This document shows, one piece after another, positions 38,119 through 46,226 of a stretch of 64,000 bases of DNA. Every line of letters starts with the position of its first letter. Position 1 is the first letter of the stretch. The notes under the pieces are model-generated. The model did no database searches and had not been told where the DNA came from. It worked only from the letters and a program-made list of their open reading frames with translations. Source of the DNA: Gammaproteobacteria bacterium (GTDB taxonomy: Bacteria; Pseudomonadota; Gammaproteobacteria; JAURND01). A program made the position numbers and the translations under genes. The stretch lies in assembly GCA_035546635.1 (NCBI GenBank), contig DASZWJ010000028.1, positions 1 to 64,000 of the forward strand, in the 5' to 3' direction.

Positions 38119-38667
38119 TTAATCACGTTTGACTCTTAACAGTTCAGATAGATCATCCGCATGATCTTCCTCATCTTTCAGGATAGCTTCCAGCATACGT
38201 CTGGTAGTCGGATCACCAGCGCCAAACCATTCAATCATTTCACGATAGACCATCACTGCGATTCTTTCAGCGATTAAATCTTCTTCAACGAGTTTTAATA
38301 GATCAGTTCCGGTGCCGTATTCTGTGGCAGTTCTTTCTTGTATGGTGCCGGGGTTGAAATCTGGATTGCCACCTAATTGATTAATGCGTTCTGCGATCAT
38401 CATCATGTGTCTTTGTTCATCATCGGCATGTTCTTTAAATTCGGCAGCAACTTGCGGGCGGTCAATACCATTGGCGATAACTTGATGGTGGCGGTAGCGC
38501 ATAACACACATGATTTCAGTCGCTAGGGCAGAATTTAAAAGTTGATAGGCTTGTTCAAGATCTAAAGGGTAATCTTGGGTGACGGCGCCTTTTTCTATTG
38601 ATTGTTTGGCTTGTCTTTTGATTTCAGCAAGACTGCTGAGTGGATTTTTTTGTTGGGATGCTGCCAT
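38119..38667 (-). CDS. Ferritin-like (bacterioferritin/Dps-type) protein
   Basis: A 182-aa four-helix bundle. Carboxylate and His iron ligands are visible in ALATEIMCVMRYRHHQ, HADDEQRHMMMIAERI (ExxH), LVEEDLIAERIAVMVYREMI and LKDEEDHADDLSELL (ExxH). This is the diiron bacterioferritin pattern. The haem Met of classical Bfr is not assured. It probably stores iron or detoxifies peroxide. The start has GGAG in the leader (TAAAGGAGTC). TATAAT lies in the upstream region. Confidence 0.87.
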   Translation of the reverse strand: MAASQQKNPLSSLAEIKRQAKQSIEKGAVTQDYPLDLEQAYQLLNSALATEIMCVMRYRHHQVIANGIDRPQVAAEFKEHADDEQRHMMMIAERINQLGGNPDFNPGTIQERTATEYGTGTDLLKLVEEDLIAERIAVMVYREMIEWFGAGDPTTRRMLEAILKDEEDHADDLSELLRVKRD

Positions 38668-38773
38668 GCGTAGACTCCTTTAAGAATTCTTTTGAATGAA
38701 ATGAATTATAACCCTAGCGTTTAGCTAAAAAACAGCTCGATTTTAAAAAATTATACTTTATAAAATCAGCAAG

Positions 38774-39046
38774 TTAAAAATTTCCAAAAAAGCCTGCTTC
38801 ATAATAATTAGCATTGCTAGGTCCATAGCCATTGATATTAATGCCTACGCCGCTGGGATAATAAGTATTAACCACGGGGATATCATTTGGATTCGGAGAA
38901 TTATCGGCAGTAATCGCTGGATGCGTCTTAACGGCGGGATTAGGTGTTACTGCTGGATATTGCCGTACAGTGCTTGGATTGGTGGTGCAAGCGGATAACG
39001 ATGTGATGACTGCGGCAATCAATATGCCGATGACTTTCTTCCTCAT
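38774..39046 (-). CDS. Small lipoprotein, paralogue of the divergent one at 39166
   Basis: 90 aa with a lipoprotein signal: MRKKVIGILIAAVITSLSAC, Cys at about 20. A Pro/Thr-rich middle (YPAVTPNPAVKTHPAIT) precedes the end NTYYPSGVGININGYGPS..NYYEAGFF. The ending matches that of the divergent lipoprotein at 39166 (SYYPASVGIDGGVSYGP..SYYGGF). The family is unknown. GGGAGAAAACC precedes the ATG. Confidence 0.75.
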   Translation of the reverse strand: MRKKVIGILIAAVITSLSACTTNPSTVRQYPAVTPNPAVKTHPAITADNSPNPNDIPVVNTYYPSGVGININGYGPSNANYYEAGFFGNF

Positions 39047-39077
39047 GGTTTTCTCCCTGTTTTATACCAGACGTATC

Positions 39078-39086
39078 TAAGTATAG
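39078..39086 (-). promoter_or_regulatory. Sigma-S-like extended -10 box (minus strand)
   Basis: On the minus strand this reads CTATACTTA, 32 nt ahead of the lipoprotein ATG at 39046. It is the mirror of the box at 39129-39137, which serves the divergent paralogue. Confidence 0.5.
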
Positions 39087-39128
39087 TAGAGAATTTTTTT
39101 TATTTTCTAAAAATAAAAAAATTGTTAG

Positions 39129-39137
39129 CTATACTTG
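39129..39137 (+). promoter_or_regulatory. Sigma-S-like extended -10 box
   Basis: GCTATACTTG, with the 9-bp core at 39129-39137, lies 29 nt ahead of the ATG at 39166. Matches KCTAYRCTT. Same geometry as at 35867. Confidence 0.5.
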
Positions 39138-39165
39138 CATTTAGGGTAGAAAGAGGAAGAAAAAA

Positions 39166-39459
39166 ATGGCAAAAATTACTTACGTAGGTTTAATTGTAAT
39201 GATGGCTGCATTGGCAGGTTGTGCTGCTGCAGTGCCAGGCTATGTGCAAAAAACGCCGCCACCGACAATTTCTCATCCAATTAAAACCCAAGGTTCTTCT
39301 TCTGTAGTTGCCACAGCCAACGATAATGATCTTTATGCTATTTATAATACCCCCATTCTGACCTCCTATTACCCTGCAAGCGTTGGCATAGACGGAGGTG
39401 TGTCTTATGGCCCTGGGACGTTTCGATATAATCCCACCAGTTATTATGGAGGTTTTTAA
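39166..39459 (+). CDS. Small lipoprotein, paralogue of 38774
   Basis: 97 aa. The signal MAKITYVGLIVMMAALAGC has Cys at 19. A Pro/Thr/Ser linker is followed by TSYYPASVGIDGGVSYGPG and a final PTSYYGGF. It is divergently transcribed from its paralogue, 120 bp between the ATGs, and both promoters carry CTATACTT. AAGAGGAAG is the SD. Function unknown; the shared tail suggests a common partner in the envelope. Confidence 0.77.
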   Translation: MAKITYVGLIVMMAALAGCAAAVPGYVQKTPPPTISHPIKTQGSSSVVATANDNDLYAIYNTPILTSYYPASVGIDGGVSYGPGTFRYNPTSYYGGF

Positions 39460-39507
39460 CGTTTATCTTGTGTTTTTTCTATTAAGTGGCAATCCCTTTG
39501 CTGTGAT

Positions 39508-39516
39508 CTATAGTTA
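39508..39516 (+). promoter_or_regulatory. Variant of the CTATACTT box
   Basis: CTATAGTTA lies 27 nt ahead of the ATG at 39543. It differs by one base from the boxes at 35867, 39078 and 39129 and has the same distance to its gene. Confidence 0.35.
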
Positions 39517-39542
39517 TTGATATACAACAAAGGAGGTGTTTT

Positions 39543-39974
39543 ATGGATATAAAAATTCTACAAAAAGGATTGGTCTTAGGTGGTTTGATTGCCTTTGGTT
39601 TAGCAGGATGCACAACGAATCCCTATACCGGACAGTCTCAGTTATCTAACGCGGGTGCTGGTGCATTGATCGGTGGAGCTGGAGGAGCGATTATTGGTGG
39701 TGTTGCAGGTGGAGGTACAGGCGCAGCCATAGGTGCGGGTGCAGGTGCTTTAACAGGCGCCATTATTGGCAGCACTATCCCCAATACATATTACAATCCC
39801 TATGGTTATTATTACTATCCTAATTCCTACTATAGCTCTTACTACCCCAATTCTTACTATCGTTCATATTATCCTAATGGCTATTATCGCAACAATTATT
39901 ATTATAATAACCGCTATACGGGTTATAGAAATTATTACGGATTTCCAAGATACGGAAGTTATTATCGCCGTTAA
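39543..39974 (+). CDS. Glycine-zipper lipoprotein with Tyr/Asn-rich tail
   Basis: 143 aa. The signal ends ...GLIAFGLAGC, with Cys near residue 23. A glycine-zipper segment of about 45 residues follows (GALIGGAGGAIIGGVAGG, GAAIGAGAGALTGAIIG), as in SlyB or OmpA-like zipper proteins, and could insert in a membrane. The last 60 residues are repeats of YYPNSYY/YRxYYPNGYY. AAAGGAGG is a strong SD. Followed by a good intrinsic terminator at 39999. Confidence 0.8.
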   Translation: MDIKILQKGLVLGGLIAFGLAGCTTNPYTGQSQLSNAGAGALIGGAGGAIIGGVAGGGTGAAIGAGAGALTGAIIGSTIPNTYYNPYGYYYYPNSYYSSYYPNSYYRSYYPNGYYRNNYYYNNRYTGYRNYYGFPRYGSYYRR

Positions 39975-39998
39975 AAATATCAAGAACAGGTATTTTAG

Positions 39999-40036
39999 TA
40001 GCTGTCACTCTTTTGAAGAATGACAGCTATTTTTTT
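39999..40036 (+). terminator. Rho-independent terminator
   Basis: TAGCTGTCA (39999-40007) pairs with TGACAGCTA (40021-40029), followed by seven T. It ends the lipoprotein transcript. Confidence 0.85.
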
Positions 40037-40088
40037 GGGGATGGTTGCATTTGACTAAATGATACTGCAAATATAGTATATCATCCGT

Positions 40089-41006
40089 ATGAATATCTAT
40101 AGAATCAACCTCAATCTTTTAAAAGTATTTGTTGTGCTTATGCGGGAACAACAAGTATCGGCTGCGGCCAAATGTTTGCATCTGACGCAGCCGGCTATCA
40201 GTAATTCCTTACAGCAACTGCGTGAATTATTTCAAGATGAATTATTAATCCGTGCTCCTAAAAAAATGGTGCCGACGCAAAAAGCTTTGCTTTTGGCGCC
40301 GCAAATTGATCAAGCGTTGACTCAATTAGAAAGTTTAATTTTTTATGAGGATGAATTTGAGTATAAAGTTTCAACGCGCACCTTTCACCTAGGCATGAGA
40401 GATTATGCGGAATATGGATTGTTGCCAAAAATTTATGCTGAAGTCAAAAAAATAGCACCAAATGTATCGTTAAAAATTCATCCCTTTGATGATTTTACTG
40501 CTGAAAATTTCGAGAACGAAAAGCTGGAGTTGGGCATTGGTGTAGAAAAAAAATTTCCCAAACAGTTAATGAGTGAAAGACTGTTTAGCGATAGCCCTGT
40601 GTGTGTGGCGCATGTAAACCATGCTCTATTTAAACGACCGTTGACATTAGAGGCTTATTTGCAAGCAGAGCATCTGGCTGCTTGTGTTTACTCTGAAGAA
40701 TTATCTCGCCCTGATTCAGCTTTGAAAAAGCTTAATTTGAAACGTAATATAAAATTGACTTTACCTAATGTCCTGCCGGCGTTTCAAATGCTGGCTACTT
40801 CTAATTTAGTTGGAACCTTTTCCAAAAGTATCGTGATGCAGCACGAAAAGAAATATCAACTGAAGTATGCACCTCCGCCATTTACAATCCCAGGGTTTCA
40901 TATTGCGCAAATTTGGCACCGTCAGCAAAATAATGATAGTGGGTTAATTTGGCTGCGTAGTTTGATAAAAAATATTTGTAAAAAATATTTTTCAAATATC
41001 ATTTAA
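40089..41006 (+). CDS. LysR-family transcriptional regulator
   Basis: 305 aa. The N-terminal HTH is VLMREQQVSAAAKCLHLTQP and AISNSLQQLRELF, residues 16-50. A substrate-binding domain follows. The sequence resembles the NodD/LinR/SyrM-like class (RAPKKMVPTQKALLLAPQI). An inverted ATACT..AGTAT (40062-40079) lies just upstream and could be its own operator. The next gene on the same strand is an L,D-transpeptidase 89 bp away, behind a palindrome. The inducer is unknown. Confidence 0.9.
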   Translation: MNIYRINLNLLKVFVVLMREQQVSAAAKCLHLTQPAISNSLQQLRELFQDELLIRAPKKMVPTQKALLLAPQIDQALTQLESLIFYEDEFEYKVSTRTFHLGMRDYAEYGLLPKIYAEVKKIAPNVSLKIHPFDDFTAENFENEKLELGIGVEKKFPKQLMSERLFSDSPVCVAHVNHALFKRPLTLEAYLQAEHLAACVYSEELSRPDSALKKLNLKRNIKLTLPNVLPAFQMLATSNLVGTFSKSIVMQHEKKYQLKYAPPPFTIPGFHIAQIWHRQQNNDSGLIWLRSLIKNICKKYFSNII

Positions 41007-41023
41007 AATGATAATTATCATTT
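41006..41023. promoter_or_regulatory. Perfect 18-bp palindrome, Fur-box-like
   Basis: AAATGATAATTATCATTT is a perfect palindrome of GATAAT-type units, 73 bp ahead of the L,D-transpeptidase start and touching the LysR stop codon. It resembles Fur sites, but the two half-sites lack the one-base gap of the 7-1-7 consensus, so the assignment is tentative. Confidence 0.4.
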
Positions 41024-41095
41024 GATAAATCAATTTCACTAAAGTAAACAAATAAAGTCATAATATTTCATGTTTCTTTATCAAGAGAGTGAGAC

Positions 41096-42028
41096 ATGAA
41101 AACTATTTATGGATTTTTATTCCCCTACAGCTTTTTTTTAATCCTGTTCGCTTGTTGCGTGCAGGTACAGGCTAGAACTTTTCCTTTGCCGGCAGAGGGT
41201 GATGTGGTAGGGCAGTTGGAAGTCGCTGTGGTTAAATCGGGTGATAGCTTTGCGCAAATTGCCAGAGACCATGATTTGGGTTATACCGAATTGCAGGAAG
41301 CCAATCCTGAAGTCGATCCCGATCATATTCCAACAGGGACAGTTCTGGTAATTCCTAATCAATTTATTCTGCCTAATGCCCCTCGAAAAGGCGTGGTCAT
41401 CAATTTAGCCGAAATGCGTCTTTATTTTTATCCAGGAGCCGGCAGTGTCATTACCCATCCTTTAGGAATTGGCAGAGAAGGGGAGGATACGCCGGTGGGT
41501 GTTATGAAAGTCATAGAACATATCCCCAATCCCACCTGGACGGCAACGCAAACCATGCGAAAACTACGTGCCCAAGAGGGGATCATTTTGCCAAAAAGTG
41601 TGCCACCAGGCCCTGATAATCCTTTAGGTAAATTTGCCATGCGCCTATCTAGCCCCACCTATTTAATACATGGAACCAACGATCCTTTGGGCGGCATTGG
41701 CCGACGTAGCAGTTCTGGGTGTATGCGCCTTTATCCTGAGGACATTGAAACGTTATATCACCAGGTGAAAAATGGCACCCCGGTTTATATGGTTAATCAG
41801 CCTTATAAGGTGGGCTGGTCGGAAAACCAGTTATATATTGAATCACATGCAGCGTTGGATGAGAGCATAGAACAAGGTAAAAGCGATGTGGATGCGATTA
41901 AAGCGGTCATCAGTCAGAGGGTGAGCAATAAGCAGGCGCAGGTTGATTGGGATAAAGCCGTGGTGATAGCGGGTGAAACGCAAGGGTGGCCGCAATTAAT
42001 TGGCGGGTTGCCGCGAAATACAGATTAA
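41096..42028 (+). CDS. L,D-transpeptidase (YkuD) with LysM domain
   Basis: A 310-aa ErfK/YbiS-type protein. The signal peptide (PYSFFLILFACCVQVQA) is followed by a LysM domain, VVKSGDSFAQIARDHDLGY and TGTVLVIPNQ (about residues 43-90). The YkuD catalytic domain follows: YLIHGTNDPLGGIGRRSSSG, then CMRLYPEDIE, with the nucleophilic Cys. It forms 3-3 peptidoglycan cross-links or attaches proteins to peptidoglycan. GAGTGAG precedes ATG 41096. Intact. Confidence 0.93.
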   Translation: MKTIYGFLFPYSFFLILFACCVQVQARTFPLPAEGDVVGQLEVAVVKSGDSFAQIARDHDLGYTELQEANPEVDPDHIPTGTVLVIPNQFILPNAPRKGVVINLAEMRLYFYPGAGSVITHPLGIGREGEDTPVGVMKVIEHIPNPTWTATQTMRKLRAQEGIILPKSVPPGPDNPLGKFAMRLSSPTYLIHGTNDPLGGIGRRSSSGCMRLYPEDIETLYHQVKNGTPVYMVNQPYKVGWSENQLYIESHAALDESIEQGKSDVDAIKAVISQRVSNKQAQVDWDKAVVIAGETQGWPQLIGGLPRNTD

Positions 42029-42116
42029 ATGGGTAAAAGTAAAGATTTCCTTATTAAATATAAATTTTGTTATACTTACTGCATATGGAAATAAATAAAC
42101 AAAAAGGAGAAGTTCA

Positions 42117-42455
42117 ATGCAGAAAGAGCTTATGGGTCGTTTTGTGCCATGCGTTTGTACTATTGATGATATGCATATGCCGGCTATCAGCGTGGTCAGT
42201 GTTAGCGATGTGCACCCGCCTGATGTCATAATTGAAAGCGTACGTATGGATTATAAAACGCCTGACATTATGAGTGCCTACCGGCAGGCGGTTGAGGATT
42301 ATGAAGATAGTTTGTCTGAGTGTCGTAATGTAACCGATATCAATCAACGTATACAGTCGGTGGTGTCAGGGTTAAAAAAGAAGAAATATGTGCTGACGCC
42401 TAAAACGATTAGAAATCTCTTGTTCAATACGGCTACACCTGAGGTTATCCATTGA
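42117..42455 (+). CDS. Small hypothetical protein
   Basis: 112 aa. AAAAAGGAGAAG is a strong SD 8 nt before ATG 42117, and TTATACTTA (42070-42078) is a promoter-like box 39 nt before it. It is soluble, with no signal peptide. The first half is rich in Val/Asp/Pro (CTIDDMHMPAISVVSVSDVH). The second half is helical and basic (INQRIQSVVSGLKKKKYVLT). No family recognised. Confidence 0.65.
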   Translation: MQKELMGRFVPCVCTIDDMHMPAISVVSVSDVHPPDVIIESVRMDYKTPDIMSAYRQAVEDYEDSLSECRNVTDINQRIQSVVSGLKKKKYVLTPKTIRNLLFNTATPEVIH

Positions 42456-42468
42456 CGGTAATCGGGGG

Positions 42469-42524
42469 CTGTAGAGGATAAAAATTTACAAATGAGTGCT
42501 AGCTTAAGTTTTTATCATCTACAG
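42469..42524. repeat. Inverted repeat upstream of bioY
   Basis: CTGTAGAGGATAAAAA (42469-42484) and TTTTTATCATCTACAG (42509-42524) pair with one mismatch, loop 24 nt. Between the small gene and bioY; it may end the first transcript or control bioY. It does not match a BirA operator that I can recognise. Confidence 0.55.
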
Positions 42525-42610
42525 AGGATCAGTTGCAGCTTTGGGTAGATTGACAATAGCCAGTGTTACTTTTATTCTCGCCGGATCAACCACTATTTAG
42601 GAAATAAATT

Positions 42611-43171
42611 ATGTTGAATGTTTTGCGAAAATCTATCAGTCAACCGCTGATTAAAATTCAAGACAGCCCGTGGCTTTATAGTTTGTGGGGGGCTTTTTTA
42701 CTGTTTTTATGTTCGCAGGTTTCAATTCCATTGCAGCCGGTGCCAATTACCCTGCAAACTGTGGGTGTCATGCTGGTGGGCATTACTTTTCCGCGGAAAA
42801 TAGCTGTTCAAGCGGTTTTAAGCTATTTAGCTTTGGGTGCTATTGGGGTGCCGGTTTTTGCAGATTTTTCTGGGGGTTTAGCGGTATTTATTGGTCCGAC
42901 GGCAGGGTATTTAGTTGGTTTTTTATTTGCTATTTTGGTCATGAGCACTATTGCTGCAAAGCAAAAAAATTCTCGCAATTTATGGTCAATGTTTGGCAAT
43001 TGTTGCATAGGAACTTGCGTTGTTTTTCTGTTTGGAATCCTAGGGTTATTACCATTTATGAATTTAAATCATGCTGTTCAGGTGGGCTTGATTCCTTTCA
43101 TATTGCCTGGATTGATAAAAATTGTTTTGTTAACCATTTGCTTAAAATTCCTAAAACCCAGGCAGCAATGA
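42611..43171 (+). CDS. bioY: Biotin transporter BioY
   Basis: A 186-aa S-component of the biotin ECF transporter with six helices. Signature segments are VSIPLQPVPITLQTVGVMLVG, GAIGVPVFADFSGG and GPTAGYLVGFLFA. In the absence of adjacent bioM/bioN it may work alone or with a shared energising module. Its stop overlaps the start of the DUF1284 gene (ATGA). Confidence 0.93.
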   Translation: MLNVLRKSISQPLIKIQDSPWLYSLWGAFLLFLCSQVSIPLQPVPITLQTVGVMLVGITFPRKIAVQAVLSYLALGAIGVPVFADFSGGLAVFIGPTAGYLVGFLFAILVMSTIAAKQKNSRNLWSMFGNCCIGTCVVFLFGILGLLPFMNLNHAVQVGLIPFILPGLIKIVLLTICLKFLKPRQQ

Positions 43172-43566
43172 TTAAATTCAGGCCGCATCATTTTATGTGT
43201 ACCTTGGGGTTTCAAGGAAAAGGTTATTCCAAGGTATTTGTAGATAATTATGCTACCATCGTTTCTCAGCTAAACAGTGACCCAGATACTTTAATTGAAG
43301 TTGTTTCTCACCTGGATAATATCTGCCAGGCTTGTCCTCATCAAACTAAAAATGATCTTTGTAACTCTCAAGCTAAAATTGAAAAGCTGGATGCTGTGCA
43401 TCAGAAAATTTTAGGATTAGTAGTGGGGCAAGTGATTTCTTGGCGGCAGGCTAAAAAACGGATTACCGATCGTATGAGTGTTTCAAAGTTTCATTCAGCT
43501 TGTGAGGGATGTGAATGGAAAGGACTGGGAGTCTGTGAAACTGCTTTAAAGAATTTGATAAAATAG
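43168..43566 (+). CDS. DUF1284 family protein
   Basis: 132 aa starting MIKFRPHHFMCTLGFQGKGY, the family's N-terminal hallmark. Seven Cys residues are arranged as CQACPHQTKNDLC and CEGCEWKGLGVC plus an earlier one, suggesting an iron-sulfur or zinc site. The ATG at 43168 overlaps the bioY stop, so the genes are coupled. Function unknown. A longer open frame from 42685 is the out-of-frame reading of bioY and is ignored. Confidence 0.88.
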   Translation: MIKFRPHHFMCTLGFQGKGYSKVFVDNYATIVSQLNSDPDTLIEVVSHLDNICQACPHQTKNDLCNSQAKIEKLDAVHQKILGLVVGQVISWRQAKKRITDRMSVSKFHSACEGCEWKGLGVCETALKNLIK

Positions 43567-43573
43567 TTGTTAC

Positions 43574-44479
43574 TTAACTAGTTTGTAAGTTTTTAAATTC
43601 ATTCAATAACCATTTACGAAAAACCTTAACTTTCTTTTTGCGCAAAGTGCGTTCAGGACACACCAAATAATAATTTTTAGCTGTCTTTACTTTAAGTGAA
43701 AAAGGTGCAATCAATTGTTGAGACTGTAAATCGTCACTGACCAGCAGCTCATGAGCAATGGCCAGCCCAAGCCCAGATTGAGCTGCCTGTAAGGCTTGCA
43801 TGGTCGTCTGAAAATACAAACAAGCAGATTTGGGTGGTTCGGGAATTTTCGCGGCTTTAAGCCATGATGACCAATCTTCGCTGCGTAATTCGGCGCTTAC
43901 ATAAATCAATTTGTAGCGCTGGATATCTTTATGTAAATCAATTTTTTTACTGCCATCCAATAAGCGGGAACTGCACACTGGAAAAAGATAATCGTGTAGC
44001 AAGAAATCTTTATGGAGCTCCGGCCAATCGTTTTCATTCCCATAATGAATCGCTAAATCAATGGTGCCGCGCATCAAATCCACGCCTAACTCTGATGTGG
44101 ACATGCGGATTTCAATATCGGGATGTAGACTTTGAAAGCTATGTAAGCGGGATATAAACCAGCGCAAAGTAAGCGTGGTGGGAATGCTGACTGTCAAAAC
44201 ATTATCATTTTTATTGAATAGGTTTTCCGTTGCTTGTTGAATATTAGCAAAGGCCAAATTTAGGGCAGTAGCATAAGTTTTCCCGATATCGGTTAAACTG
44301 ATGCGTTTGCCGTGGCGTTCGACTAATGAAATTTCCAAATAATTTTCCAGTTGCTTTAGTTGCTGGCTAACGGCAGCGTGGGTAACATGCAGTTCATGGG
44401 CGGCTTTAGTGATGCTTAAATGTCTGGCGATGACTTCAAAGGTGCGCAGTGCATTTAAGGGAGGGAGTCGAGTGACCAT
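43574..44479 (-). CDS. LysR-family regulator, GcvA-like
   Basis: 301 aa. It begins RLPPLNALRTFEVIARHLSI, typical of GcvA-type regulators, with the HTH TKAAHELHVTHAAVSQQLKQ. The effector domain follows. It is divergent from the isochorismatase-like gene, with 111 bp between the starts. By the usual LysR logic it probably controls that gene and the one after it. Confidence 0.92.
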   Translation of the reverse strand: MVTRLPPLNALRTFEVIARHLSITKAAHELHVTHAAVSQQLKQLENYLEISLVERHGKRISLTDIGKTYATALNLAFANIQQATENLFNKNDNVLTVSIPTTLTLRWFISRLHSFQSLHPDIEIRMSTSELGVDLMRGTIDLAIHYGNENDWPELHKDFLLHDYLFPVCSSRLLDGSKKIDLHKDIQRYKLIYVSAELRSEDWSSWLKAAKIPEPPKSACLYFQTTMQALQAAQSGLGLAIAHELLVSDDLQSQQLIAPFSLKVKTAKNYYLVCPERTLRKKKVKVFRKWLLNEFKNLQTS

Positions 44480-44590
44480 GATGTTAGAATTAGTTACATT
44501 AGGTAAGATATTATTGCTTTTTTTTCGATAATTTTCAATATAAAATATTAATATATCTAACGATTTCTAATGTTTTAAACGGGAGAAACT

Positions 44591-45175
44591 ATGAAAAAAA
44601 CCGCATTAATTGTTATAGATTTTATCAACGATATCGTCGATCTTAAAGGCAAATTTACTGCTACTGCAGAGTTTGTCGATAAGCATAAGGTCATAGACCA
44701 GGCTAACCAGGTAATACGTTTTGCACGAGAACAACAAATACCCATTGTGTTAGTGAAGGTAGGGTTTAGTGCGGGGTATTTGGAATGTCCGGCACATTCA
44801 CCGGTATTTGGGCGGGCGAAAGAACTGCAAGTATTGCAGTTAAATACCTGGGGCACTGAATTCCATGAAAAATTGGCGTATCAGCCTACAGATTTAGTCA
44901 TAGTCAAGCCGAGAGTGAATGCCTTTTATTCAACAGCTTTAGAAGCTTTTTTGCGCGCTAATGCAATTCAGAATGTTATCATTACTGGAGTTTCAACTGA
45001 TATGGCTGTGCAAACGACCGCACGTGAAGCTCATGATCGTGATTATAAAGTATTTATTCCGGGTGATGCCTGTGGTGCTGGTTCGCTTGAAGCGCATGAA
45101 GCCACATTAAAAACCTTGCAAAGAGTAGCGACGGTTATTGCTGCCAATGAATTGACTGTAGAGCTGTTAAAATAA
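44591..45175 (+). CDS. Isochorismatase-like hydrolase lacking the nucleophilic Cys
   Basis: 194 aa with the isochorismatase fold. The triad Asp is in LIVIDFINDIVD and the Lys in VIVKPRVNAFYST. Where cysteine hydrolases have Cys (pattern TDxCVxxTA), this protein has Ala: GVSTDMAVQTTAREA. That loss points to a vinyl-ether-hydrolase-like or altered activity, or to a non-catalytic protein. It is first of a two-gene unit, 23 bp ahead of the CMD-family gene, with a divergent LysR regulator. GGGAG precedes ATG 44591. Confidence 0.88.
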   Translation: MKKTALIVIDFINDIVDLKGKFTATAEFVDKHKVIDQANQVIRFAREQQIPIVLVKVGFSAGYLECPAHSPVFGRAKELQVLQLNTWGTEFHEKLAYQPTDLVIVKPRVNAFYSTALEAFLRANAIQNVIITGVSTDMAVQTTAREAHDRDYKVFIPGDACGAGSLEAHEATLKTLQRVATVIAANELTVELLK

Positions 45176-45198
45176 TTATCACTGAAAGGAGTAAAGCC

Positions 45199-45609
45199 AT
45201 GAGTCAACCAGATTACAAAAACACTGAAGGCTACAAGAAAGGCATCGCTTATTTTATGAGTAAATATGATCCCAAGCATATTGAAATTCTGGATAAGTTG
45301 TACGAGTTCTCACCTGCGCTGGCTGATGTAGTTGTTTCATTCGGATTGAATGATATTTGGAAAAATAAAACGCCACTTTTGACAGATAAAGAAAAAGAAA
45401 TTGCCGTTTTTGCTACTTTGATTACTTCTTGTACGGTGCCTAAAGAAATTAAAGCACATACGATTTGTTTATTGAATGTAGGAATGACTAAAGATCAAAT
45501 AAAGGAATTGTTGGTATTAATGACTTTATACATCGGAGTACCTAATGTGATTACGGCTTCGACGCTGGTTGCTGAAGCGTTTGTGGAATATGATGCTTTG
45601 CATAAATAA
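45199..45609 (+). CDS. Carboxymuconolactone decarboxylase family protein
   Basis: A 136-aa AhpD-like all-helical protein. LLTDKEKEIAVFATLITSC, KEIKAHTICLLNVGMTKDQI and LLVLMTLYIGVPNVITAS follow the CMD pattern. The redox CxxC of AhpD is absent (only single Cys at TSCTVP and ICLL), so it is nearer to decarboxylase or hydrolase members. AAAGGAG precedes ATG. Likely an operon with the preceding hydrolase. The 266 bp after it hold no evident gene. Confidence 0.88.
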   Translation: MSQPDYKNTEGYKKGIAYFMSKYDPKHIEILDKLYEFSPALADVVVSFGLNDIWKNKTPLLTDKEKEIAVFATLITSCTVPKEIKAHTICLLNVGMTKDQIKELLVLMTLYIGVPNVITASTLVAEAFVEYDALHK

Positions 45610-45875
45610 AATCTAGTTACTTCTAGAGGCTGTAGTCCTCCTCTGCTCCTGGTGAGAATCAGGGGAGTGGGCGAGACAGTTAACCCTTTATTAACAGCGT
45701 TAACCTGCAGCATAGGAGTGCTATTCCAACATGTATTTTGAAATGTTTTCTATAGAAAATTGATTGTTTGTTGTTGTAATCGGTTGCGGCGAGGGGGTTT
45801 TAGTCAGGAGTTGCCTGATGGAGCTTTAAAAAATATTTCGATAGTATTGATGCGCTTGTTGGTTTGCTTAAGATT

Positions 45876-46226
45876 TTAAGAATATCTACAACTAATTGTT
45901 GAATAAGTATTCGAGATTTTTTCTTCTTCTACAGGTTCTTGGGAATTATCATCAAAAGCGCGGTAGCATGCATTTTTTCTAATGATAGGAGGTGGCAATC
46001 TCCATGCGGTCAAATCTTTTTTAAACCTTTCCACTTCTTGATAATGCTCTATTTCTTTATAAGCACAAATAATTATACAGTCAGCGTAGCCCTCCATTGA
46101 TGGAGCGTTGTATCTTCTTGCATATTGGCTACAAAAATAAGCTAAATAGTTACATCTTTCCTCCATAGACTTTACAACAGGTGCACTTCTACGATACTTA
46201 TCATAAATAGGATCAGTTGATTTCAT
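45876..46226 (-). CDS. Hypothetical protein, Cys/Tyr-rich
   Basis: 116 aa, soluble, with MEERCNYLAYFCSQYARRYN and GYADCIIICAYKEIEHYQEV. No clear SD; coding status rests on length and plausible residue composition. No family recognised. It sits in a gene-poor stretch: the 250 bp upstream hold only A/T-rich sequence and the terminator of the next gene. Confidence 0.45.
   Translation of the reverse strand: MKSTDPIYDKYRRSAPVVKSMEERCNYLAYFCSQYARRYNAPSMEGYADCIIICAYKEIEHYQEVERFKKDLTAWRLPPPIIRKNACYRAFDDNSQEPVEEEKISNTYSTISCRYS

Noticed and set aside
42456..42610. Riboswitch or BirA operator ahead of bioY
   Set aside because: An inverted repeat is present, but it does not match a known biotin-related site that I can recognise.
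42685..43167. Upstream extension of the DUF1284 frame
   Set aside because: It is the plus-one frame of bioY; the real start overlaps the bioY stop.
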